DNA of 64,000 nucleotides from Nostoc sp. ATCC 53789 (GTDB lineage Bacteria > Cyanobacteriota > Cyanobacteriia > Cyanobacteriales > Nostocaceae), in NCBI RefSeq assembly GCF_009873495.1, contig NZ_CP046703.1:3762501-3826500 (forward strand), in the 5' to 3' direction. The position numbers and the translations under genes were made by a program. The notes beneath the pieces are model-generated. The model did no database searches. It was given only the letters and a program-made list of their open reading frames with translations, and was not told the origin of the DNA. Position 1 is the stretch's first letter. Each line of letters opens with the position of its first letter. Shown here piece by piece: positions 43,799 to 53,100 of the stretch.

Positions 43799-45709
43799 TC
43801 AGTTGTAACTACTAGCTTGACGAGTAAACATCAGGTGATACTGTCCCCCTAATGCGATTAGTTCATCATGAGTGCCTACCTCAATAATTTGACCGTGTTC
43901 TAGGACTACTACTCGGTCTGCTAGTTTTGCTAAGGCGAGACGATGGCTGACTACAACGGCTATTCTCCCCATTGCTAGGGTACGCAAAATGTTGTAAATC
44001 TCATGTTCTGTTTTAGGGTCAAGGTTTGCTGTTGGCTCATCAAGTATGAGTAGTTCGGCTGGAGACAGTCGCAACAAAGCACGAGCGATCGCTAATCTCT
44101 GCCATTGTCCCCCTGATAGATCAATACCACCTTCTAGCTGTTTGCCTAAAAGGGTTTCTAAACCTTGATCTAGCTTCTCAATTACTCTAGCCAAACCAGC
44201 CTCAGCGATCGCTTCCCTAATTGCGGCATCATCCTGCATTTTAGGTAAATCCCCAAAAGCAACATTTTCGCGCACGGTAGTCGGAAAGCGAGCGTAATCT
44301 TGCATAACTACATCAATCCGCGATCGCAAATCTTCTAAGGGGAGCGATCGCAAATCTTGTCCATTCCAAATAATCGCACCTTGGCTAGGGTCATAAAGGC
44401 GACACAATAGCTTCGCTAAGGTTGTCTTACCAGCACCATTTTCACCTACCAATACAATCATCTCGTTGGGGTGAATTTTTAGATTGATATTTTTCAGGAT
44501 GGGGCGTGGTTTACCGACGTAGGCATCGCTATTGGGATAGGTAAAAGATAGATTTTTGATGCAAATACCTGTCTGCAATGCTTCACTTGATAAAGCTTGC
44601 CGATTCCCATTTCTTTGAAAGTTCTGATTGTTAACAGCCGATTCCTTGACTTTTCCCCATGCCTTTGACTGAGAACCGGATAATTGCGGTTCTAATTCCA
44701 AAAGTTGGAAAATGGGCGTTGTTGCCAGTGCAATATCATACAACTCTGACCCGCCAGACATCAAATTATCCAAACTTCGACGCACTTCTAAAATTACCCC
44801 AGTGTAAAGCGCCAAATCCCCTAAAGTATGAGTTCCACCTAGCACTCCCTGAACTACGTAAAGATAAGGTAACGCAAAGCCTAAACCACTGAGTAAAGAC
44901 CAACTAATAACCGCCGTTGTCCCCCGACGGCGAATCTGTTCCATTGCTCTAAAAATGGTGCGGTAAAGTCCGTGCCAACGTTCTAGTAGTAAGGGTTGCA
45001 AGCTAAACAAGCGTATTTCTTTGGCGTATATTTCTCCAGTTAAAACCGTTTTATATAAGTTCATTTCCCGAAGAACACTCGCTTGGGTTTTTTCTACCCT
45101 CCAAACTTGCTTACGGTATTTCCTTTCTACATACATAGCAGGAGTAACGCAGCTAAACAAAATTAGGGGTATCCACCAAGCAAGCGATACCGAAAGCAGT
45201 ATGGCTGGGATGAAGATAAAAATTCCCTCTAGCATCATCACAAGCCTGACACAAAGCTCTGGAAGTCGTTGCATTCCCTTTTCGGTCAACTGCAACAAAT
45301 TGAGCAAATCGGGTGTTTCAAACAGGGCAATATCTTCAAAAGTGGCAACTTTCTCAATCACTTGTCCTTGAATAAAACCTGTAATGCGATCGCGCAGAGA
45401 AGTATATACAAAGCTATTGATGTTAGCGATCGCATCACTTACCAAATTCACCAGCAGTGAACCTGCAAGACTGGAGAGTAGCAGAGGTTGGGAAAGTATC
45501 AAGGCGATCGCATTCTGCGTTGTTCCCGTACTCAATAAACGGGTAATTTCATCAATGATCGTTTTGTTGAGCCAAATAGCGATCGCTGGGCCTGCACCAC
45601 CCAACAATGTCAAAATTGCCACATAGCGTAGTTCCTTTGGAACTACTTGCATCACCGTCGTCACACTCCGGCGAAATGCTTGGAATGGAGAAATTTCAAT
45701 TATTTGCAT
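43799..45709 (-). CDS. ABC exporter, fused membrane and ATPase domains
   Basis: A 636-residue half-transporter from the ATG at 45709. Six-helix domain (~20-330), a linker of ~45 polar residues, then ATPase with Walker A GENGAGKTT, signature LSGGQWQRLAIA, Walker B LLILDEPTANLD and H-loop VSHRLAL. All catalytic residues are kept, so a homodimer could work. No partner gene is adjacent. Possible roles include peptide or lipid export; unknown. A TTG/ATG further upstream at 45736 is less likely. Confidence 0.88.
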   Translation of the reverse strand: MQIIEISPFQAFRRSVTTVMQVVPKELRYVAILTLLGGAGPAIAIWLNKTIIDEITRLLSTGTTQNAIALILSQPLLLSSLAGSLLVNLVSDAIANINSFVYTSLRDRITGFIQGQVIEKVATFEDIALFETPDLLNLLQLTEKGMQRLPELCVRLVMMLEGIFIFIPAILLSVSLAWWIPLILFSCVTPAMYVERKYRKQVWRVEKTQASVLREMNLYKTVLTGEIYAKEIRLFSLQPLLLERWHGLYRTIFRAMEQIRRRGTTAVISWSLLSGLGFALPYLYVVQGVLGGTHTLGDLALYTGVILEVRRSLDNLMSGGSELYDIALATTPIFQLLELEPQLSGSQSKAWGKVKESAVNNQNFQRNGNRQALSSEALQTGICIKNLSFTYPNSDAYVGKPRPILKNINLKIHPNEMIVLVGENGAGKTTLAKLLCRLYDPSQGAIIWNGQDLRSLPLEDLRSRIDVVMQDYARFPTTVRENVAFGDLPKMQDDAAIREAIAEAGLARVIEKLDQGLETLLGKQLEGGIDLSGGQWQRLAIARALLRLSPAELLILDEPTANLDPKTEHEIYNILRTLAMGRIAVVVSHRLALAKLADRVVVLEHGQIIEVGTHDELIALGGQYHLMFTRQASSYN

Positions 45710-45789
45710 ATATTTTAAAGTAGCAAATAATAGCAAAATTCTCAGACAGACGTTGTGATCTAAATTTCAATCAGTAGAGAGCGATCATA

Positions 45790-45810
45790 CTGCTATCAAG
45801 TTAATAGCAG
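45790..45810. promoter_or_regulatory. Palindrome upstream of ABC exporter gene
   Basis: CTGCTAT (45790-45796) and ATAGCAG (45804-45810) with a 7-base spacer lie ~80 bp upstream of the exporter start. The geometry suits a dimeric repressor site; no regulator is identified. Confidence 0.25.
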
Positions 45811-45957
45811 ATATGAGCGTAAGCGTAGCCCAAACCAGGCATCGCACACGTGAGTGAGAGAAAATTTTGATAATTAAGCGATAATTTTCCGAAATTGATA
45901 ATCTAAGTTTGGTAGTAATTACCAGAACACTGATTTATAAATAACTTCTATAACTAG

Positions 45958-46010
45958 CCTTGGGGAAATATGGCCCCACAAAAACCTGGTCTTCATGACC
46001 GGGTTTTTTG
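45958..46010 (+). ncRNA. Candidate small RNA with two hairpins
   Basis: TGGGG-loop-CCCCA (45961-45978) is followed at once by ACCTGGTCTTCATGACCGGGT (45983-46003) and a TTTTTT tract. No plus-strand gene precedes this terminator for over 2 kb, and TATAAC at 45949-45954 could be a -10 box. It would be a ~50-nt RNA. It lacks the ACUCCUCACAC motif of Yfr1. Candidate only. Confidence 0.35.
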
Positions 46011-46081
46011 GCATTGCTAAATATGTAAATTATGTAGCAATACGGTTCAGATAAGCTTTCTTCCAAAAGCGAAATCCTGCT

Positions 46082-46693
46082 TCAAGTTGATTGCGATCTA
46101 ATCATCCACACCAAAATACCTAAAATTTGCTCTACTGGGGGAATTAAGTATTCAGTTAAATCAATAGTAACTGTGCTGTCTTCCAGTTTGAGGAATGTCC
46201 ACAGATTGCCACTAGTAACACTACCGTAGATAGTAGCAATAGGTTTTTCGTATTTGGCATTAAACCTTTGGGCGGCGATCATTTCTGCGATACACTGTCC
46301 CAAACCACCTTTAAGATTTTCCTTTTTAGCTTCTACAATTACCACTGCTGGGGCTTCAATAAATAACTGTTCTGGCGAAACGCTAATCAGAAAGTCGCAA
46401 AATCCCGCTAGTCCCACTTCTGGTTCAACGTTAAATTCTTCTCCCGAAAAAAAACTGATTTGTCTGTTGAGAATTTTTCTGACTTCAAACAATATTGGGC
46501 TGATAATCAATTCTGATCTAGCTTTCTCAGAACCCATTGCAATTGCTAACTGGATACTTTCTGCTAAAAATTCAGCTAATAGGGGACTAGGTGAAATTGG
46601 TTCTATAGAAGGTAAAAATCGCCCACCTTCTACTAAGGTGAGATTAAAGTCTTGTTTTACTTTTCTTAAAGAAAACTCTCTATAGGACATCAA
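46082..46693 (-). CDS. PD-(D/E)XK nuclease-like protein
   Basis: A 203-residue protein with the core of the PD-(D/E)XK fold: EVGLAGFCDFLIS supplies the metal-binding Asp and VVIVEAKKENL the ExK, followed by a helix with Gln (GLGQCIAEMIAAQ). These small proteins are common in cyanobacteria, often annotated as hypothetical. It has no methyltransferase partner, so it is not clearly a restriction enzyme. ATG at 46690 or 46693. Single gene. Confidence 0.72.
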   Translation of the reverse strand: MMSYREFSLRKVKQDFNLTLVEGGRFLPSIEPISPSPLLAEFLAESIQLAIAMGSEKARSELIISPILFEVRKILNRQISFFSGEEFNVEPEVGLAGFCDFLISVSPEQLFIEAPAVVIVEAKKENLKGGLGQCIAEMIAAQRFNAKYEKPIATIYGSVTSGNLWTFLKLEDSTVTIDLTEYLIPPVEQILGILVWMIRSQST

Positions 46694-46740
46694 GTGTCTC
46701 CTAGTATTCCATCAAGCAAGCCAACAATGCTTGGTAACAC

Positions 46741-46885
46741 AAATTTTTATTTCTCTCTTTTCCTTCTTCCTTCTCTGCGAGACGCTGCGCGAATGCGCTC
46801 TTTGCGTCCTTCTCCCAAGGGGAGACGCTAACGCGAATGCGGTTCGTTCCTTTACCCCTCTTTGCACTGCAAAGAGGGGTTGGGG
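46741..46885. repeat. Spacer repeat block
   Basis: TCTGCGAGACGCTGCGCGAA (46774-46793) is nearly the same as 30424-30443; GGAGACGCTAACGCGAATGC (46821-46840) is a variant. Also an AAGAGGGGT/ACCCCTCTT pair (46854-46878) capable of a hairpin after the R3H gene. Confidence 0.6.
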
Positions 46886-46891
46886 TAGAAG

Positions 46892-48625
46892 TTACGCTGG
46901 ATAAATCCGCAATCTTCTATTTGGTTCTTCGCCAAAACTATGCGACTTGAGGCGATAATGTTCTACCAACTCATGTTGCATTTTGCGGACTTGGGGAGAA
47001 CGCGGTAATAATTCAACTGGCTGTCCTTTCGGAATCACAATTTGCTCAACAGCAAGTCTAGCTTCTTCCAAGGCATCCATCTCATCATCGCTACCACTGT
47101 GCAAAAACAGTTGCAGTTCGAGGTCATCGGTCATTTCTGGGTCATCCATGTTCAGCAACCGCCGCAAGCCACGGGTAATTTGCGGAATGGTGCTGGACTT
47201 AATCATGTGGATGGGGACATGACGGGCTTTGGCCATTTGGCGTAATTTGGCGTGGTTTTTGACGTGCGATCGCAGTGCTAAAATTGCATCTGCACTATCT
47301 ATATCTTTTGTCAATACCACAGGTAAAGTTAGCACGCTAATTACCTGTTCTAGTTGATGGCGGCTAACGCCATAAGGGTAAACGTGCAGTGGCAAATCTT
47401 CACCATTTGGCCCTGGGTGTCTAGTCGCAGCATCTAAATCAATGCTCTCAGAATAATTGAAGGATTCATCCAGCAATCGATCAAACTCACTACGTCCAGT
47501 CACTCGTTCTACAGGCAATTGCGGTAGTGCAACCATTTGCCCTGAAGAACGCCAGCCATTAGATGGTCGTGCCGGTGGGAAAGATTCTTCCACTGTCCCT
47601 AACTGTCCACCGCGACCGTTGACAACAGCTAACTGCCTTGTCACCGCAACTTTGCCCTGGTCATCAACGGTTCTCGTTTGTGGGGTAGCCTGACGACCAC
47701 GCAGCAGATTATCTACTGTGTCAGCAACGCTTTCGTGTACTACCCAGCGTTGGCGTTCCAACATTTCCACAGCAATTTCAAAGGTAGGAGGGGCTTTCCG
47801 CTCCAAAACAGTCTTTTGAGAACCTCGCCGTCTGGCTTCGTCGTCTCCCAGCGTCACAGCTTGGATACCCCCAACTAAATCAGCCAGGGTAGGGTTTTTA
47901 ATCAGATTTTCGATCTGATTCCCGTGGGCAGTACCTACCAACTGTACGCCCCGTTCAGCAATAGTACGAGCCGCTAAAGCTTCCAGTTCCGTGCCAATTT
48001 CATCAATGACAATGACTTCTGGCATGTGGTTTTCCACTGCCTCAATCATCACCTGATGCTGTTGTTCTGGATGAGCCACTTGCATCCGCCGGGCGCGACC
48101 AATGGCGGGGTGGGCAACATCACCATCTCCAGCGATTTCGTTGGAGGTGTCAATAATCACCACTCGCTTATGCAGATCGTCTGCCAATACACGAGCAATT
48201 TCCCGTAAGGCGGTAGTTTTGCCTACACCTGGACGACCGAGCATGAGAATCGATTTACCAGTCTCTACCAAATCGCGGATCATGCCAATGGTTCCGAATA
48301 CCGCCCGACCAACGCGACAGGTCAAGCCAATAATCTTACCAGTACGGTTGCGGATCGCACTGATCCGATGCAAAGTTTGCTCAATTCCTGCTCGATTATC
48401 TCCACCAAAAATTCCGACTCGTTGAATGCAATCATCTATCTGTTCTTGAGTAACGGGTATTTCGCTCAGATACTCAGCTTGATTAGGAAAGCGAGCCTCT
48501 GGGCGACGACCCAAATCCAAGACCACTTCTACTAAAATATCTCGTTTGGGATGACTCTCTAGTACTTGTTGCAGGTCTTGGGGCAAAATGTCTAATAACT
48601 TTTGGAGATCGTCTGTAATCGTCAT
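46892..48625 (-). CDS. Ycf45-type AAA ATPase with R3H domain
   Basis: A 577-residue protein like the chloroplast/cyanobacterial Ycf45 family. An N-terminal domain (~1-105) precedes a SpoIIIAA-like ATPase with Walker A GRPGVGKTT and Walker B EVIVIDEIGTELEA (~125-290), a poorly conserved Gly/Pro linker, and a C-terminal R3H single-strand nucleic-acid-binding domain (QHELVEHYRLKSHSFGEEPN). Probably binds RNA or ssDNA; physiological role unknown. ATG at 48625. Confidence 0.88.
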   Translation of the reverse strand: MTITDDLQKLLDILPQDLQQVLESHPKRDILVEVVLDLGRRPEARFPNQAEYLSEIPVTQEQIDDCIQRVGIFGGDNRAGIEQTLHRISAIRNRTGKIIGLTCRVGRAVFGTIGMIRDLVETGKSILMLGRPGVGKTTALREIARVLADDLHKRVVIIDTSNEIAGDGDVAHPAIGRARRMQVAHPEQQHQVMIEAVENHMPEVIVIDEIGTELEALAARTIAERGVQLVGTAHGNQIENLIKNPTLADLVGGIQAVTLGDDEARRRGSQKTVLERKAPPTFEIAVEMLERQRWVVHESVADTVDNLLRGRQATPQTRTVDDQGKVAVTRQLAVVNGRGGQLGTVEESFPPARPSNGWRSSGQMVALPQLPVERVTGRSEFDRLLDESFNYSESIDLDAATRHPGPNGEDLPLHVYPYGVSRHQLEQVISVLTLPVVLTKDIDSADAILALRSHVKNHAKLRQMAKARHVPIHMIKSSTIPQITRGLRRLLNMDDPEMTDDLELQLFLHSGSDDEMDALEEARLAVEQIVIPKGQPVELLPRSPQVRKMQHELVEHYRLKSHSFGEEPNRRLRIYPA

Positions 48626-48781
48626 GCTTTCTATGGTGACGGAAACAACAGTAAATCAGATACTTTCAGCTTCTAACTGTTCTCAAGCGCTCATTCAATG
48701 CTCAAACCTCCTACCTTGACTATACAAACATAAATTAAACATAAGTTACAGTATCTTCTGGTACCTAGTAATTATGCTTAA

Positions 48782-49948
48782 TTAATGCTCACTCTCCATT
48801 CTCTGAGATGACTTGATTTGGGAAACGAGAGAATGGGCAAGTTCTACAGCTTGCCAAAGTAATACTTCATCTTCTTCTAGGCAAATAGTCGCCTTCATAT
48901 TGGTGTTACTTACCTCCTTATTCTCTAACTTTTCGAGAATTGGTGACAGCAGTACACGGGCGTAGCTACCGTAGGCGACCCCGGAAATAGAGGAGGGGGG
49001 GGACAAGGGAGAGGGGGGGGACAAGGGGAAATTTCTCCCTTGTCCTCCTTGTCCCCCTCTCTTCAGCAGTCCCATTGCCTTTAACTTAGCAACGGTATAG
49101 CTATTTGTGCCGCCTGCTAACTGCACATATCCCGGTAATTTCGCTGCCAAAACTTTCTGCCCTAATTTCACTGCGGCTATTGTCGTACCATCGCCAATAT
49201 CGCCACTCATAGAACGACCGTCGGTTTGCCAAATTAAAGCACTTTTGAGTGGGGCAATCAGGTCATACACTGCTCTTAGGTAATCAGTCATCCCCTCGCC
49301 ATCGGGACAGCTAATGGCTAGTACCTTTAATTGATCGGCCCACGGTGAAATTGCCTGCCACAATCGCTGAAATTCTGCCAACCGCCCTACTTGTGTATGG
49401 ATTTCTACGGCATCTACTCCTGTTGACATTACTAATGGCGCGATCGCTCCTGGCGTTGTCACGTATGAAGCTGTATAAATTATACCATAAGGACAAATTG
49501 GGATGCAACGACCGCAGCCATAACATTTTTCGGATACTACTCCTGAAAAATCTTCTTTGATATTGTCAAATACGATTGCTTGTGCCGGACAAATCCGTTC
49601 ACAGGGTCTAGGGCAGTCTCTAGGACACTCAGTAGGATTAAATTCTGCTTTGCGAAAATGGGGGTCTTCTCCATCGTTTAGGCTGACCATTAAAAAGGGT
49701 AAGTTGCCTTTGTAGTCAAAGCCTCGCTGTTGGGCATCTTGAGCTAGAGTTTTAGCTACTTGTAGCCCTGCTTGCGCTGCTGCAATCACTGCTGGATCAG
49801 CTGCAACATCTATGCAGTCAGCGCCCGCCAAAGTATAGGCTAACGTTAAATTTCTGACTGCCGGCAAATGCTGGAAGCTAGCTCCGCAGATGAGCTTGAA
49901 CCAGTCACCTTGTTTGAGAGATTGTAAAGGTACGAACAGATCAGTCAC
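48782..49948 (-). CDS. ldpA: Light-dependent period protein LdpA
   Basis: Fe-S protein that tunes circadian period to light/redox state in Synechococcus. Two cluster motifs are visible: CPRDCPRPCERICPA (108-122) and CYGCGRCIPICP (142-153). The N-terminal part (DWFKLICGASFQHLPAVRNL) is characteristic. Residues ~297-323 are a Gly/Pro/Ser-rich stretch encoded by palindromic repeat DNA, not expected in the family. Frame is kept. Separated by only ~160 bp from the divergent photosensory kinase start at 50110. ATG at 49948. Confidence 0.9.
   Translation of the reverse strand: MTDLFVPLQSLKQGDWFKLICGASFQHLPAVRNLTLAYTLAGADCIDVAADPAVIAAAQAGLQVAKTLAQDAQQRGFDYKGNLPFLMVSLNDGEDPHFRKAEFNPTECPRDCPRPCERICPAQAIVFDNIKEDFSGVVSEKCYGCGRCIPICPYGIIYTASYVTTPGAIAPLVMSTGVDAVEIHTQVGRLAEFQRLWQAISPWADQLKVLAISCPDGEGMTDYLRAVYDLIAPLKSALIWQTDGRSMSGDIGDGTTIAAVKLGQKVLAAKLPGYVQLAGGTNSYTVAKLKAMGLLKRGGQGGQGRNFPLSPPSPLSPPSSISGVAYGSYARVLLSPILEKLENKEVSNTNMKATICLEEDEVLLWQAVELAHSLVSQIKSSQRMESEH
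48980..49064. repeat. Palindromic repeat insertion inside ldpA
   Basis: GGGGGGGACAAGG units (48995-49026) face CCTTGTCCTCCTTGTCCCCC (49036-49055), a long G-rich/C-rich palindrome, in frame inside ldpA. GGGACAAGG units are the same as those in rsmB (minus strand, 11.13-11.17 kb). Confidence 0.75.
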
Positions 49949-50109
49949 TATTCTATTATGCGTTTATGCGACTAAAAATAGTAGTCTGTAATCAAGAAAA
50001 AATCCGGATTTCCAAAATTAGAGATTGGGAATGGGGCATTGGGTATTGGCTATTATTGATTATTCATTCTTCTCTCCTACTGCCGCAGCTTTCTGAGGAG
50101 CTGAGATAC

Positions 50110-53100
50110 ATGACAGTCAATGCAATAACTGTATTTTTTGTAGAAGACTCTGCTGAAGACAGAGCTTTGTATCGGCGCTTCCTAGAGCGGGACGATCGCT
50201 ACACTTATAATATTTACGAATTTGAGTCTGGAAATAAGGCGCTACAAGCTTGCCAAGGGAAAATACCGGATGTGATTTTGTTGGACTATCGATTACCAGA
50301 TTTAGATGGGCTGGAATTTCTTACTAAGCTACAGAGGCAAACTTCCAGCAGTCAAATTTCAGTAATTATGGTCACTGGACAGGGAAATGAAACGATCGCA
50401 GTCCAAGCTCTCAAGAGTGGAGCCCATGATTATCTAGTTAAGGGAAAACTGACCCGAGAAAATTTCTGCCGAACGATTCATGGGGCGATCAAGCACAAGC
50501 AGCTAATGCAGCAGCTAGAACAGCAGCAGGAACAACAACGCCTAGTAGGAGCGATCGCTCTGCATATCCGCAAATCTTTGCAGCTTCAAGACATTCTTAC
50601 TACTAGTGTTCAACAAGTCCGCCAGTTATTGGGTGCCGATCGGGTACTGGTATATCAATTCACTCCCCTTATGCAGGGTTGTATCGTATCAGAGTCGGTG
50701 TTACCTGAATGGAAACCAAGCTTGGGACTGGAGATTGAAGATACCTGTTTTCAACAAAGCCAAGGGGAAAAATACCGCCGAGGAAAAATTTGGACAACTA
50801 CGAACATCTACGAAGCGGGTTTAAGTGAGTGCCATCTGCAATTATTAGAACAATTTCAGGTAAAGGCGAATTTAGTTGTCCCCATTCTGGTAGAAAACAT
50901 TGAGACTTCAGCAGTTGAACTCTGGGGGCTATTTATTGTGCATCAATGTTCTGCTCCCCGGCAATGGCAGGCATTTGAGGTGGAATTGCTCAACCAACTG
51001 ACTGTACAATTAGCGATCGCCATCCAACAAGCCCAACTTTACCGTAACCTCCAAACCCTCAACACCGAGTTAGAAGCCAAAGTACACGAACGCACTACCA
51101 AATTGCAAGAAAGCGATCGCCGATTCCGCGCTATCTTTAACAACACTTTCCAATTCACAGGACTGCTAACGCCATCTGGTATTTTACTGGAGGCTAACCA
51201 GACTGCACTTAGTTTTGGCGGACTTCAGTTGGAAGATGTGATCGATCGCCCTTTTTGGGAAGCACACTGGTGGACAATTTCACCCCAAACTCAAGAAGAA
51301 TTAAAACAAGCGATCGCTCATGCTGCAAAGGGAAAGTTTGTCCGCTATGAAGTTGATGTTCTCGGTGCAAATGAGCGAGTAGCAACAATCGATTTTTCAC
51401 TGCGTCCGCTTCAAGACGAGACAGGTAAAGTCGTTTTGTTGATTCCAGAAGGGCGAGATATCACTGAACGCAAACAAACCGAACTCGTTTTGCATGAGCG
51501 TAAAGTGATGTTGCACTTGATTGGAGATAATCTGCCCAATGGTGCAGTTTATCGGGTGATCCGCGAACTGGATGGGAGCGATCGCTTTTCTTATCTGAGT
51601 GGGGGCATTGAAAGACTAATGGAAGTCAAAGTAGAAGATGCACTCAGAGATTCATCTCTGCTTTATCGGCAGTTTATCCCAGAGGATATTCCCCGTCTAC
51701 AGGAAGCCGTTGAAGAGTCCCGGCTAAATCTGTCTGTCTTTGATATTCAATTACGAATCCGAACGCCTAGTGGTCAACTCAAATGGTTCCATTTTCGTTC
51801 TACACCACGCCAGTTGCAGGATGGGCGTGTGGCTTGGGATGGACTAGTGGTGGATGTCACCGACCTCAAAAACAGTGAAGAAACCTTACGCAAAAGTCAA
51901 GCCCTGCTAGAAGAATCACAGCGAGTTGCTCGCCTTGGTAATTGGGAGTTTGAACTTGCCAGTGGCAAAATTACCTGGTCAAAGGGGCTTTTTGATCTCT
52001 TCAATCGAGAATTCGCACTTCTTGAACCAAGCTATGAAGAAAATCTGCAATTGTATCACCCTGAAGATCGGGAGAAATTGCACCAAGCAGTTGAGCGGGC
52101 GATCGCCACTGGTGAGTCCTACAAACAAATTCTTCGTGTCCCCCAGAATGGCTCTAACCGCTATTTTGAGGGCATTGGATATGTAGAATTCAACGCCGAT
52201 GGAGAGGTAATTCGCCTTTATGGTACTGCCCAAGATGTCACCGAACGGGAAATTGCGCTACGCGATCGCCAAAAAGCGGAAGAAACCTTGCGCCAAAGTG
52301 AGGAACGACTACAATTAGCACTTGAAGCTTCTGGGGATGGCTTGTGGGACTGGAATATTATCACTGGAGAAGTGTATTACAGCCGCCGCTATTTAGAAAT
52401 GCTCGGATACAGCTTTGATGAAGTTCCACAGGATTGGAGTACTTGGGAGCAATTAGTTCATCCAGATGATTTACCTTGGGTTGAAGAAATCTTGGCAGCC
52501 CACCTCAAGGATAGTTCAGTACGATACAAATTTGACTATAGACTCAGAACTAAGTCTGGCGAATGGAAATGGATTGCCAACTACGGTAAGGTTGTCATCC
52601 GAGATGAAAAGGGTAATCCTTTGCGGATGACTGGCACTCATCGGGATATCAGCGATGTCTACGATGAGCTTCGCTTACGCCAACAAACCGAAGCAGCCTT
52701 AGCTAGAAGTGAAGAACAACTAAGGCTAACCTTAGAATTTAACCACATCGGTCTTTGGGATTGGAATGTTGAAACAGGGGAAGTTCTCTGGAATAACAAC
52801 CATTTTCGTTTGTTAGGTTTAAAGCCAGAAACGTCAGCAGCCTATCAACTATGGCGCGATTGTGTTCATCCAGAGGATGTTGAGCGAATTGAACAGGCTG
52901 TATTAAATGCGTTGGCAGAACATATTAATTTTAAAGGTGAATATCGAGTGATTTACCCCGATGGCAAAGTTCACTGGCTCACGGGGAAAGGGCGCGGCGT
53001 TTACAACGAAGCAGGCGACCCTGTACGGATGCTGGGCGTGATCATTGATATCAGCGATCGCAAGGTTCTGGAGCGAGAACTGGCTCACAAGCAAAAGTTA

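Noticed and set aside
43790..45740. Peptidase (C39) domain in the exporter at 43.8 kb as partner of the double-glycine peptide
   Set aside because: No C39 catalytic Cys/His region is visible before the membrane domain; the exporter starts directly with the helix bundle.
49966..50109. In-frame extension upstream of the photosensor kinase
   Set aside because: Encoded by GGGATTGGG-type repeat DNA; the ATG at 50110 has a good ribosome site and begins just before the receiver fold.
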